Part shown: in pieces, positions 42,530 through 52,020 of the stretch
How the letters are laid out: every line of letters begins with the position of its first letter
Position numbering within the stretch: position 1 is the first letter of the stretch
Assembly (NCBI RefSeq): GCF_008014675.1
Contig: NZ_VOXD01000022.1
Coordinates: 17,728-81,727, forward strand
Length of the DNA stretch: 64,000 nt
Direction: 5' to 3'
Source: Neolewinella aurantiaca
GTDB lineage: Bacteria; Bacteroidota; Bacteroidia; Chitinophagales; Saprospiraceae
Translations under genes and position numbers: made by a program
The notes under the pieces: generated by a model
The model's database searches: none
What the model was told of the DNA's origin: nothing
What the model saw: only the letters and a program-made list of their open reading frames with translations

Positions 42530-44161
42530 CTAAGCAGTAGCCTTGTAAAGCGCTTCTTTCTTAGCAGCGATCTCTTTGGAAGTAAGATAATCATCGTATT
42601 CCAGCAAGCTGTCAATCATTCCGCCGGGGGCGATTTCGATGATGCGATTACAGGAGGTTTCTACCAACTGGTGGTCATGAGAACTCATGATGAAGTTGCC
42701 CTTGAAGTCCTTCAGAGCATTGTTCATAGCCGTGATCGATTCAAGGTCAAGGTGATTCGTCGGCTCGTCCAGCAGTAGAAAGTTGGGGCTGTTCAGCATC
42801 ATCTTCGAGAGCATACACCGGACTTTTTCTCCTCCTGAAAGGACGCTTGAGTCTTTATGTACTTCCTCTCCGGCAAAGAGCATTCTTCCGAGGAATCCAC
42901 GGATGAACTGTTCGTCTTTGTTCGCAGAGTACTGCCGCAGCCATTCCACGAGATCCAGTTTATTTCCTTCCTGGAAATACTCCGCATTTTCGTTCGGCAG
43001 GTGCTGTACGGTGATTGTCTGTCCCCATTCGATGGAACCAGAGTCAGGCTCCAGTTCTCCGGCAAGAATTTCGTAGAAAGCGGTGAGAGCTGTTGCTTCA
43101 TTGCTAAGCAGCGCAATCTTGTCTCCGCTGTTCATCGTAAAGCTGATGTCGCTAAAGAGCACGGTACCGTCCGGGCTTTTCTTGCTCAGGCCGGCAACCT
43201 TCAAAATCTGATCTCCGGGCATCCGCTCGGGCTGAAAAGCGATGAAGGGGTATTTACGCGAACTTGGCTGAATCGTTTCGATGTCAAGCTTTTCCAGCGC
43301 TTTTTTCCGGCTCGTTGCCTGCTTGGATTTGGATGCATTGGCGCTGAATCGCTGGATAAACTCCAGCATTTCAGTCCGCTTTTGCTCCATTTTTTTGTTC
43401 TTGTTTGCACGTTGCTGCAGCGCCAGCTGGCTCGATTCGTACCAGAAAGTATAGTTACCGGTGTAGATATTGGCTTTCTGGCGGTCGATGTCGACAATGT
43501 GCGTACAGACCATATCCAAAAAGTAACGGTCGTGACTAACAATGATGATTGTGTTCTCGAAATCGGCGAGGAAGTCAGCCAACCAGTGCACCGTTGGTGC
43601 GTCCAGGTCGTTCGTAGGCTCATCGAGCAGAAGCAGATCGGGGTTCCCGAAAAGTGCCTGAGCGAGCAGTACTTTCACCTTCTCCGGCCCGGAGAGCTCT
43701 TCCATCAGTTTGTAGTGCACATCCTCTTTGATACCCATATTAGAGAGGAGTTCGGCGGCATCGGAGTCTGCGGTCCACCCTCCCATTTCGCCGTACTTGT
43801 TTTCCAGCTCGGCGGCACGCATTCCCTCGGCCTCAGTAGCTTCGGGGTTCATGTAAATGGCGTTCTTTTCCTGCTCGATTGCGTAGAGAACTTCGTGGCC
43901 CATTTTCACGGTTTCCAGCACGGTGTGCTCCTCGAAACCAAAGTGATTCTGACTCAGAACAGCCATACGTTTGCCCTTCTCCAGGCTGACGTGCCCCCGG
44001 GTAGGGTCCAGTTCACCGGCCACCACCTTCAGGAAGGTAGATTTCCCGGCGCCATTTGCCCCAATAATGCCGTAGCAATTACCGTGAGTAAACTGCAGGT
44101 TCACCTCATTAAAGAGGACACGTTTACCGAATTGTACCGTTAGGTCATTGACGTTCAACAT
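42530..44161 (-). CDS. ABC-F family ATPase (YbiT-like)
   Basis: This encodes 543 residues from ATG 44161 (MLNVNDLTVQFGKRVLFNEV); the 20 codons upstream in the frame are not part of the fold. Two ABC domains in one chain with no membrane segments: Walker A GANGAGKST and GDKIALLSNEATAL (degenerate in the second), signature LSGPEKVK and LSGGEKVR, Walker B LLLLDEPTNDLD and LLLDEPTNHLD, plus the ABC-F linker (about 240-320, charged helices). The YbiT-type arm is seen in TVLDTV-like TVLETVKMGHE. Such proteins act at the ribosome. The loss of a standard GxxGxGKS/T in domain 2 is as expected for the YbiT-like group. Confidence 0.9.
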   Translation of the reverse strand: MLNVNDLTVQFGKRVLFNEVNLQFTHGNCYGIIGANGAGKSTFLKVVAGELDPTRGHVSLEKGKRMAVLSQNHFGFEEHTVLETVKMGHEVLYAIEQEKNAIYMNPEATEAEGMRAAELENKYGEMGGWTADSDAAELLSNMGIKEDVHYKLMEELSGPEKVKVLLAQALFGNPDLLLLDEPTNDLDAPTVHWLADFLADFENTIIIVSHDRYFLDMVCTHIVDIDRQKANIYTGNYTFWYESSQLALQQRANKNKKMEQKRTEMLEFIQRFSANASKSKQATSRKKALEKLDIETIQPSSRKYPFIAFQPERMPGDQILKVAGLSKKSPDGTVLFSDISFTMNSGDKIALLSNEATALTAFYEILAGELEPDSGSIEWGQTITVQHLPNENAEYFQEGNKLDLVEWLRQYSANKDEQFIRGFLGRMLFAGEEVHKDSSVLSGGEKVRCMLSKMMLNSPNFLLLDEPTNHLDLESITAMNNALKDFKGNFIMSSHDHQLVETSCNRIIEIAPGGMIDSLLEYDDYLTSKEIAAKKEALYKATA

Positions 44162-44240
44162 AAGTTCAGAGCTTTTAGAAGCCGCAAAATTACGGCTTTT
44201 TATACTGCCAAAAAAAGGCATTCCTACATTGCCTTTTTCA

Positions 44241-44258
44241 GGCGGGGTCGCAGGTGCA
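44241..44258 (-). repeat. Dispersed repeat, copy 12, upstream of the ABC-F gene
   Basis: GGCGGGGTCGCAGGTGCA. It faces copy 13 in inverted orientation, as in the acylase gene. Confidence 0.85.
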
Positions 44259-44301
44259 GTGAAAGTTCCTTCCGGGGCCCTTCCTCTCCTGCGCGATGAG
44301 T

Positions 44302-44337
44302 GGCTTTAAACCGGTTATTGCATCCCGCGTTTGCGCC
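44302..44337 (+). repeat. Dispersed repeat, copy 13 (diverged core, good tail)
   Basis: GGCTTTAAACCGG, then TTATTGCATCCCGCGTTTGC and GCC. The tail matches strongly. The core has one inserted base and TGCATCCC for TGCACCT. Confidence 0.6.
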
Positions 44338-44344
44338 ATAAAAA

Positions 44345-44372
44345 ATGCCCCGACTTTTACAAGTCGGGGCAT
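44345..44372 (-). terminator. Intrinsic terminator of the 1877-aa adhesin gene
   Basis: ATGCCCCGACTT (44345-44356), loop TTAC, perfect complement 44361-44372. On the minus strand a T6 run follows the stem. Confidence 0.92.
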
Positions 44373-44453
44373 CATCTGTTAAGGCTGCCCGAAGTAACTG
44401 TGCCCGTGCGTGGTTAAAACCAGGACCAGTTTCCTTCGAGCCCAATCAGGGAA

Positions 44454-47400
44454 TTACTCAATAATCACCCGGTGCGTTTCGGTTTGATTTCCAACGGAAA
44501 CCCGGAGGAAGTACACGCCTGCAGCCTGGTACTCGGTCGGGAGGTTAATTACTCCAGTACCTACCGGCAGGAAGATCCGCGGAGCGACAAGGTTGCCCCG
44601 TACATCAAACAACTGGACACTTGCGTCTCCTTCGTTTGCTGCTTCATCGGTCATTTCCACGTGGATCATGCCGTTGCTCGCGGGGTTAGGGAATACCCGG
44701 CCCAGAGCATTGGACACTCCGGCCAGTTGCATCTCTACCACATTAGAAACCATGTCGCCATACTGTGCATCGATCATCCGGACGCGGTAGAACGTACGGC
44801 CAGCCAGCGGGCTCACGTCCTCCTGGCGGAACATTGCCATATCGTTACCGGACACAAAAACCGGAGAGGTCACGTTCGCAACACCTTCGAAGTTCTGTCC
44901 GTCCGTAGAGCGTTCGAGCATGAAGCTGTAGTCTGATCCGTCGTAAGGCACCTGCCATTCGATGGTCACTTCACGCGAAACGAGGTTGTTGACCGAACCA
45001 TTAGCAGTCAGGTTTCCGCCACAACGATTCGGATTGTTCAGAACAGCAATATTGCGGGTATGGGTACTGGTACAGCCGTTGGCCGTTACAGTAAGCGTTA
45101 CGCTGAAGGAACCGAAAGTGGCCCAGCTCGTAGTAGCCAGCGGTCCGGTGGTGCTTTCCACCTCTGAAGAACCAGTGAAGTTCCAGGAGATCGATGCTCC
45201 GTTACCGGGGTTTACAGCCTGGAAGATCGCTTCTTCACCGACACAGATCGAAGTTGGACCGCTGATGTCGGCCACCGCGTCGTCTCCAACTTCGATGGTG
45301 ATAACGTTAGACTCGATGTACTGACAGTTGTTGCGGCGCACACAACGTGTGAAATAGGTGGTTTGAGAAACGGCTCCAGGCGCATAATTCGGGCTGTTGG
45401 TGTTCGGAATAGGCTGCCAGAAGCTGATATCCTGGTTCGGGTCATTCGTATTGAACATCCAGAGGTACTCAATCGCACCTTCTCCTCCGGTAGCCGGAGC
45501 GATTTCGACAAACGGATCAGGAACGTTACCCGGTCCACAGATCTCCTGGCTGAAGCCGATGGTTCCCGGATTAACGATATTGGCAACACAGGGGTTGATG
45601 AAACCAGCGTCGATGGTGAAGTCCATCTCATCGGGTCCAACGGTGTAGAATCCTGTCATCAACATAGCGGGGTCCATATCGCTGTCAGTAGCATCGTTGC
45701 CAGAGTTAACGGTAGTCGGCACAAAGTCCTCCGGAGCATCGAAGGTCATTTTGTACGTTCCTGGTGGTACCGAGAACATATACATCCCCGTTTCATCGGT
45801 GAAGGCCATATCCATGTACGTTCCGTCCTGGCTGGTAACAGTAACCTTGACGCCTTCGATCCCGGGTTCTCCTGGGTCTTGCTGGCCGTTGCCGTTGGTG
45901 TCTTGCCATACGAAGTCTCCAAGTTTCGCATTACAGTCTTCTGTAAGCAGGAACCGTAGTTCTTCATCAGCGATACAAAGGTCCATATTGTCGGGGACGA
46001 AGCTCGCCGTGATGGTGTTTTCGCCCACTGGCAGGTTTGCCGGATCGATTTCAAGCACTGTCTCTCCGTTAACGGTGAATATCACATCACCTGGCAGTGG
46101 TTGGTTATTGATGAGACCAAAGCCATCAAGCAGGAAAGGAAGATCAAAACGGCAAATAGACGCAGGTGGCTCTTCTACGTAACGGACCACGGGGTAGAAA
46201 CACTGGTTAGCGATTTCAAGGCTGTAGACTCCGTTAGAAATCACGGAGACATACTGGAAACTATCTACAAGCAGGAACTCAAAGGCGTAAACAGCCATAT
46301 CGCCATCCATCGAAACCTGAGGAATCACGGTACCAACCGGTACCGGGTTTGGTGCGGCAGGAGGATCATCGCTATCCAGGAAATACATATTGGAGTTAGA
46401 CAGGATCGTCCAGGTCTGGCCTGGGTTAGAGCGAATCTCAAGAATTTCCGTGAACTGGCCATCGAAGTCAGTAGTATTGTTATTCAGACAGTTACACGGG
46501 TCAGCGATTACACCTCCGGGAGTAGCGAAGAATCCGGCATCAACGGTCATGTTGAATTCCCCGGGAGCGAGGGTGTAAGTATCAGTCATCCCGTTCATAT
46601 CAGGATCACCATCACTATCGGTTGTATCGTCACCGCTATTGGAAAGCGTACGTGTGCCTCCCGGTGGTTCGATGAACAGGATAGAGTAAGTTCCTGGCTC
46701 GAGGCCCATGAACGAATAGTTTCCGTTGGCATCCGTGCGGGTGGAATCGATAATCACACCAGCAGCATTTTTGAGGTATACCGGGTAATCCTCAATGCCC
46801 GGCTCGCCGGGATCCTGCTGGCCGTTGGCGTTGTAGTCTTCCCAAACGAAGTCACCGATGCCGGCAAGTGCGCGCAGGGTGGCAATACACTCTGTGGTAC
46901 AGCCGGCAAAATCAGTAACAGTAACCGAGTAAGTACCCGCAGAGAGGTTGCTGATGGTTGGGGTCGTTTCGTTGTTGCTCCAGGCATAGGTAAAGGGAGC
47001 AGTTCCTCCATCGACAGCAACAGACAACTGGCCGTTGTTACCATTTGTAGCTTCCTGGTCAATAGTTATTTCGCAGGTGAGCTGGGGCAGTTCGTCGAGA
47101 ACGATACCAGCCGTTACGTCAGTACAACCGTTGGCATCCGTCACCGTAACGGTGTAGGCCCCCGCAGGAATGTTATCGATCATGTTACCAGTATCACCAT
47201 TGCTCCAGAGGTAAGAGTAGGGCCCTGTTCCCCCGGCGGGGAATACTGTGATCGCACCTGAGTTGGTACCGCCACAAACGATGTCCGGAGCAGTTACTGA
47301 AAGGTTGATTTCATCGGGCTCGGTAACCGTGAAAGAAGCAACCGAAGTACACTCATTGGCATCGGTTACTGAAACGGTGTAAGTGTCGGCTGGTACGTTG

Positions 47401-50087
47401 GTGAGGTCTTGTGTAAGCGCACCATTGCTCCAGGTATAAGCATACGTACCAGAACCTCCGGACACCGTGATGTCGATGTTGCCGGTACTGGTATCATTAC
47501 AGTCTGCATTTTCAACGTTACCGGTAATTTCAATCTGCGCTACCGTGTTTACGGTCCAGATTTGAACGAGCGTACAGCTGTTCGCGTCGGTAATTGTCAC
47601 GGTGTAATTACCGGCTGTAAGCCCGGTAATATCTTCGGTTGTTGCGCCGGTGCTCCACACGAAAGAGTAAGGAGGCGTTCCGCGCTCGGCAGTGAGGTTA
47701 ATGGCGCCAGTAGCACCTCCGTCGCAAGCAACAGGGGTGATCTGAGTGAAGCCATTCAGGGCGAGTGGCTCGCTGACGGTGACGGATAGTGACTCGGTAC
47801 AACCGTTAGCATCAGTAGCCGTAACGCTGTACGTTCCAGCGGCCAGACCATTCCGGTCTTCAAGGGTACTGCCGTCGCTCCATGCAAATTGGTACGGTGC
47901 GGTACCTCCGGAAACAGTGACGGCGATCGCGCCGCTGTTGTCTCCGGCACAATCAAGGTTTGAAGGTGTAGCGGTCAGTGACAAATCAGCAGGCTGCGTG
48001 ATGGTGAAAGACGCTGTTTCCTGACACTCGTTTGCGTCCGTAACGGTTACTGTATAAGTTCCGGCTCCGATGTTACTGAGGTCTTCAGAGTTGCTGCCGT
48101 TGCTCCAGTTTACGATGTAAGCGGGCGAACCACCGAGAACTGTGAGGTCGATCGAGCCGTCATTTTCACCAAAACAGGTCACGTTAGAGGCGATTCCGGA
48201 AAGGTCAATGGCGGTTGGCTCGGTAATGGTGTAGCTTTCCACGAGGGTACATTCGTTTGCGTCTGTCACCGTAACGGTGTAAACTCCGGCAGAAAGATTG
48301 TTAAGAATACGCGTCGTTGATCCGTTGCTCCAAGCGTAAGAGTAAGCAGGTGTACCGCCGGAAACTGCCAGTTCGATACTTCCCGATGCGTCACCTTCAC
48401 AGGATACGTTAGTGATAAATTCATTGATATCAAGAACGGCAGGCTCATTGATCTGAACTGTGATGTTATCGGTACATCCGTTAATATCGGTAACCGTGAG
48501 GCCGTAAGTGCCTGCAGAGAGGTTCGTCCGGTCTTCGGCGGTCGAGCCGTCATTCCACAAGTAGGAATAAGCCGGCGTTCCTCCGGTAACCGTTACATCG
48601 ATGGTTCCGTTGTTATCGCCGTTGCAGACGATGTTAGTTGGGGTAACAGAGATATTCAGTGCGGGCGGAGCACCTACCTGAATATTACCGGAAACTTTAC
48701 AGTTGTTGGCTTCGGTAACAGTAACTCCGTAGACACCCGGAGTGAGACCAGTAATGGTCTGAGTAGTTTGTCCGTTACTCCACTGGTACAAATACGGCAT
48801 ATCACCTCCGGTAGCAACAACTGTTGCTGTTCCGTCAGCAGCATCAATACAAGTGGTAGCGGTACTGTTCAGGCTCAATGAAAGATTAATAAGGCGTACA
48901 GTTGCGGTCGCCGTCGCCGTACAACCATTCACATCGGTTGCAGTAACGGTGTAATCACCTGGGGTAACATTGTTGATGGTAGGACTGGTAGCCCCTGTAT
49001 TCCACAGGTAAGTGTATTGGCTTGCAGGCCCCGAAACGGGAGATGCCGTAAGCGATCCGGTGGTTCCTGCTCCACAGAGGAGCATGTCACCGGTTATTAC
49101 TACATCTACCTCAGGAGATTCAGTGATGACGTAAGTATCGACCAGCGTACATTCGTTGGCATCAGTAACGGTGACTCCGTAAGTGCCGGCCCCGAGTGGC
49201 CCGATGCCCTGCCCGGTCTGGCCACCAGGTGACCAAACGTAAGAGTAAGGAGGAGTTCCTCCCTGAGGAGCAATGCGAATAAAGGCATCTGCTTCGCCGG
49301 GGCACACAGTATTGTCTCCGAAGATGTTACCGGTGATTGGGTCCGGTTCGTCAATGACTGCGTTTGCGGTAGCGGTACAACCTCTGGCATCAGTAAGGGT
49401 TACGCGGTAAACACCCGGAGCGAGACCAGTGATAGTGCGTGTATTGGCCCCTGTGGTCCAGGAGTAAGAATAAGGCGCTACACCACCAGAAGGGTTAGCG
49501 GTGATGGCTCCGTCGTCTGAACCATCACACTGAGCATCGACGTCGACGAGGGTAACCGCAGGAGGGTTTTCGTCGACCGTAGTACAGGCAACGTATCCAC
49601 ATAGATTGGCATCGACTACGGTTACACAGTAATCGCCGGCGGGGACACTTACAGCACGGGTGTCCGCTCCTGTAGACCAGTTGTAGGTGTAAGGAACTAC
49701 CCCACCCTGAGGCTCCGCAGCAATCACAAATGGAGCAGAACATTCCCCTGCTTCAGAAATTACGGCAGTGACCCGGGTAGGCTCGGACAGAGTGACCGCT
49801 CCCGCCCCCGAAAGGCCGTTGATGTCAGTGACGGTGACGCTGTACGGACCGGCATTAAGATTAGTGATGGTAGCGGTAGCGCCTCCGTTGCTCCACTGAT
49901 AGGTAAACGGCGCAGTGCCATTACTTACCGCTGCAGTAGCTGACCCATTGGCGAGTCCGAAACAGGAGATGTCTTCTCCGGTCACGGTTACGTTGAGTTG
50001 AGCAAATGCAGAAGAGGACAAAAAGACTAACGCCAATAACAGGGCGCTTCGAAAGCCCCTGTAATAAAATTGTAGATGTGTTGACAT
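44454..50087 (-). CDS. Giant SprB-repeat surface protein with T9SS sorting domain
   Basis: This encodes 1877 residues. The signal peptide ends near residue 29 (SSSAFAQ). Fourteen SprB-type repeats of about 75 residues (about 30-1070) follow, each with a Cys, GG..PY.Y.WS.G, and G.Y.VTVTD.NGCT. Two SdrD-B/Cna-B-like domains (about 1075-1190, GDFVWEDYNANGQQDPGEPG; about 1385-1500, GDFVWQDTNGNGQQDPGEPG), a PKD/Ig-like region (about 1605-1690) and a type A sorting domain (about 1795-1877, GRVFPNPASNG...) complete it. SprB is the mobile gliding adhesin in flavobacteria; here the length is about a quarter of SprB, so adhesion is likely but gliding is not shown. Confidence 0.94.
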   Translation of the reverse strand: MSTHLQFYYRGFRSALLLALVFLSSSAFAQLNVTVTGEDISCFGLANGSATAAVSNGTAPFTYQWSNGGATATITNLNAGPYSVTVTDINGLSGAGAVTLSEPTRVTAVISEAGECSAPFVIAAEPQGGVVPYTYNWSTGADTRAVSVPAGDYCVTVVDANLCGYVACTTVDENPPAVTLVDVDAQCDGSDDGAITANPSGGVAPYSYSWTTGANTRTITGLAPGVYRVTLTDARGCTATANAVIDEPDPITGNIFGDNTVCPGEADAFIRIAPQGGTPPYSYVWSPGGQTGQGIGPLGAGTYGVTVTDANECTLVDTYVITESPEVDVVITGDMLLCGAGTTGSLTASPVSGPASQYTYLWNTGATSPTINNVTPGDYTVTATDVNGCTATATATVRLINLSLSLNSTATTCIDAADGTATVVATGGDMPYLYQWSNGQTTQTITGLTPGVYGVTVTEANNCKVSGNIQVGAPPALNISVTPTNIVCNGDNNGTIDVTVTGGTPAYSYLWNDGSTAEDRTNLSAGTYGLTVTDINGCTDNITVQINEPAVLDINEFITNVSCEGDASGSIELAVSGGTPAYSYAWSNGSTTRILNNLSAGVYTVTVTDANECTLVESYTITEPTAIDLSGIASNVTCFGENDGSIDLTVLGGSPAYIVNWSNGSNSEDLSNIGAGTYTVTVTDANECQETASFTITQPADLSLTATPSNLDCAGDNSGAIAVTVSGGTAPYQFAWSDGSTLEDRNGLAAGTYSVTATDANGCTESLSVTVSEPLALNGFTQITPVACDGGATGAINLTAERGTPPYSFVWSTGATTEDITGLTAGNYTVTITDANSCTLVQIWTVNTVAQIEITGNVENADCNDTSTGNIDITVSGGSGTYAYTWSNGALTQDLTNVPADTYTVSVTDANECTSVASFTVTEPDEINLSVTAPDIVCGGTNSGAITVFPAGGTGPYSYLWSNGDTGNMIDNIPAGAYTVTVTDANGCTDVTAGIVLDELPQLTCEITIDQEATNGNNGQLSVAVDGGTAPFTYAWSNNETTPTISNLSAGTYSVTVTDFAGCTTECIATLRALAGIGDFVWEDYNANGQQDPGEPGIEDYPVYLKNAAGVIIDSTRTDANGNYSFMGLEPGTYSILFIEPPGGTRTLSNSGDDTTDSDGDPDMNGMTDTYTLAPGEFNMTVDAGFFATPGGVIADPCNCLNNNTTDFDGQFTEILEIRSNPGQTWTILSNSNMYFLDSDDPPAAPNPVPVGTVIPQVSMDGDMAVYAFEFLLVDSFQYVSVISNGVYSLEIANQCFYPVVRYVEEPPASICRFDLPFLLDGFGLINNQPLPGDVIFTVNGETVLEIDPANLPVGENTITASFVPDNMDLCIADEELRFLLTEDCNAKLGDFVWQDTNGNGQQDPGEPGIEGVKVTVTSQDGTYMDMAFTDETGMYMFSVPPGTYKMTFDAPEDFVPTTVNSGNDATDSDMDPAMLMTGFYTVGPDEMDFTIDAGFINPCVANIVNPGTIGFSQEICGPGNVPDPFVEIAPATGGEGAIEYLWMFNTNDPNQDISFWQPIPNTNSPNYAPGAVSQTTYFTRCVRRNNCQYIESNVITIEVGDDAVADISGPTSICVGEEAIFQAVNPGNGASISWNFTGSSEVESTTGPLATTSWATFGSFSVTLTVTANGCTSTHTRNIAVLNNPNRCGGNLTANGSVNNLVSREVTIEWQVPYDGSDYSFMLERSTDGQNFEGVANVTSPVFVSGNDMAMFRQEDVSPLAGRTFYRVRMIDAQYGDMVSNVVEMQLAGVSNALGRVFPNPASNGMIHVEMTDEAANEGDASVQLFDVRGNLVAPRIFLPVGTGVINLPTEYQAAGVYFLRVSVGNQTETHRVIIE

Positions 50088-50372
50088 AATGGAATTATGA
50101 TTTAAAGCTAAATTGGGATAAATGATAACGTACGACTTGAAGGTCGTCGGATTAAATCGGTCTGGGCCGGAAAGGCCGGCATTAAATATACGAATTCCCC
50201 GGTTCCCGGCTCAAAAACACCGCTCTCCCGGGAAACCCGCTTCTTTCGTAAATAGTCCTCTTAGCTCTTTTTCCAGATCTTCCGGAAAGATTTCAGTTGG
50301 CAAGATAAGCATTAGCCTGCTTTGTAGACAAATAGTTAGTTGCCCTGGGTATTTATAAACGTATAAAAAAAG

Positions 50373-50411
50373 AAAGGGTCACATTCAGCTTTTAACTGAA
50401 CATGACCCTTT
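50373..50411. terminator. Hairpin, possible bidirectional terminator
   Basis: AAAGGGTCACATTCAG (50373-50388) pairs with CTGAACATGACCCTTT (50396-50411), with two mismatches and a 7-nt loop. It is A-rich on the left and T-rich on the right, so either direction is possible. No gene ends next to it on the plus strand. Confidence 0.55.
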
Positions 50412-50506
50412 TGACAAATCGTAATCTCATGAAAATATTGCGAAAAAAGAGGGCTTAAGCCCTGAATCTCTATGGTTGTGGTCAAAAACGAGGGGAGAAA
50501 ACTTAG

Positions 50507-50550
50507 GGTAGTAAGTCGGCCGTTCCATTTGTCCGGGCCGACTTACTACC
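50507..50550. other. Perfect 15-bp hairpin, function unknown
   Basis: GGTAGTAAGTCGGCC (50507-50521), 14-nt loop, exact complement 50536-50550. There is no U-tract. It could be an RNA structure or an operator-like palindrome. Confidence 0.6.
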
Positions 50551-50835
50551 TTCGGCGAATCTCTGTGTAATTCCAAATACCGAAGCGTTCTTCGGTCTTT
50601 GCTTTCGTTTGACAATACAATTATCGGGGACGATCGTGCCGAAAAAAAAGACAGATTAAACTTATTGTGAATAATTTTCAACAAGAAAAAACCTTCAATG
50701 CCTTGAAAAGCAACTACTTAGATCAAATTTTAGTGAACTACAATAATCATCACAGTAAATGATCGGCCGAAGAAAAAATTTGCTTTAGCCCGATTTTTTT
50801 TCAAAAACAGGGAATTTTAACAAAAAAACCTTCGC

Positions 50836-50853
50836 TGCACCTGCGTCAGCGCC
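50836..50853 (+). repeat. Dispersed repeat, copy 14, 3' flank of the peroxidase gene
   Basis: TGCACCTGCGTCAGCGCC, 25 bp beyond the stop of the 50879 gene, antisense to it. Confidence 0.85.
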
Positions 50854-50878
50854 CAATTGAACGTCTGTTGCTTTTCGA

Positions 50879-52006
50879 TCAGAAAGGATTGGAATAGCGT
50901 TCGTCGGAGATTAATGTCTCATCGGTGAGGCTGCGTAAAAACGCCAACAGAGCGACCTTCTCGCGTTCGCTCAACGGGAAGCCGGTGATATTAGGATCTT
51001 CATTCTCCACCCCGTGGCCTCCGGAAGCGTAATGGTCAAGAACTTCTTCAAGGGTATTGAAACGTCCGTCGTGCATATACGGGGCCGTCAAAGCAATGTT
51101 CCTGAGGGTCGGCGTACGGAACTTGCCATTGTCGAAACGGCTTCCGGTTACTTCTCCCCTGCCCAGGTCAATGAAATCATCGAGACTGGCGACATCGTCA
51201 AGGCCGTTGTTCTTGAACTTATTGTCTCCGAACGAAGGCTTGTTGTGGCAATGTCCGCACCCAGGATGAAGAACTCCCGCAGGAACGTCCTCCACAAAAA
51301 ACAGGCTGTCGGCTCCAAGCTGCTCTTCTTCCGTAAGAAACTCCGTGTTTTTGTAAAAGAAGCGATCAAAATGGCTGTCCGCAGAAATAATGGTTCGCTC
51401 GAACTGGGCGATTGCCTTAATGGCGAGCTCCTGGCTGATCTGATCAGTATGGTCGATACCGAACGCTGCCCGAAAACGCTCAGGGTAGTCGTTGTGTTCC
51501 CTCAGTCTTTCAAGCACCCGCTCCCAGTCTTCGTCCATTTCCAGCATATCTTCGACCGGGTGAATAGCCTGCTCCCACAGTTGCTCCGAACTACCGTCCC
51601 AGTTAAATCCATTCGAATTGAACGCCAGATTTACAATCGACATAGCACTGCGGCGCCCGTTTTCGCCCCTAACGCCCTGAGACAGCGCCCGGCCATCAGT
51701 GAAGGCTTTCTCCTGAATGTGGCAGTCGGCACACGCAAATGAGCTGTCCCTGCCCATTATTTTGTCATAGAACAAACGGCGGCCCAGCGCAATCCCCTCT
51801 ACTGTCATCGGGTTATCTTCGTCGAGTACGGGGCGTGGCATGTAGTCGGGCACTTCCAGGGTAAAATCGGTTGGTTCGGAGGGGCCTGTCACTTCACGTC
51901 CTTCGGTATCCGGTGGGCACTCGGGGCACACCACGGGCTCATCCGGCTCGCAGCTTGCTGCGACGAAGAGGGTAAACAACACGGACAGGAGGAGGGAACG
52001 TTTCAT
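50879..52006 (-). CDS. Di-haem cytochrome c peroxidase/MauG-MbnH-type lipoprotein
   Basis: This encodes 375 residues. Lipoprotein signal with Cys19 (FVAASC). Two c-type haem sites: C92-x-x-C95-H96 (CADCH) and C250-x-x-C253-H254 (CGHCH). The family block LGRRLFYDKIMGRDSSFACA and C-terminal FRTPTLRNIALTAPYMHDGR are present. An additional CPEC at 27-30 follows the lipid Cys. Such enzymes reduce peroxide or, as MauG/MbnH, oxidise protein Trp residues. The neighbouring MbnP homologue makes the second role plausible here. Last gene of a three-gene set. Confidence 0.93.
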   Translation of the reverse strand: MKRSLLLSVLFTLFVAASCEPDEPVVCPECPPDTEGREVTGPSEPTDFTLEVPDYMPRPVLDEDNPMTVEGIALGRRLFYDKIMGRDSSFACADCHIQEKAFTDGRALSQGVRGENGRRSAMSIVNLAFNSNGFNWDGSSEQLWEQAIHPVEDMLEMDEDWERVLERLREHNDYPERFRAAFGIDHTDQISQELAIKAIAQFERTIISADSHFDRFFYKNTEFLTEEEQLGADSLFFVEDVPAGVLHPGCGHCHNKPSFGDNKFKNNGLDDVASLDDFIDLGRGEVTGSRFDNGKFRTPTLRNIALTAPYMHDGRFNTLEEVLDHYASGGHGVENEDPNITGFPLSEREKVALLAFLRSLTDETLISDERYSNPF

Positions 52007-52020
52007 GTTTCGGCTAATTA

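Larger units (their letters stand above)
50088..50878. other. Long intergenic region with several hairpins
   Basis: There is no supported gene. It contains the adhesin leader (50088-50115), two hairpins (50373-50411, 50507-50550), a 12-bp palindrome GGGCTTAAGCCC (50452-50463) and a plus-strand piece that looks like a displaced adhesin leader with a 9-codon ORF (50416-50458). A dispersed repeat sits at 50836-50853. It may be the remains of a lost gene. Confidence 0.55.
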
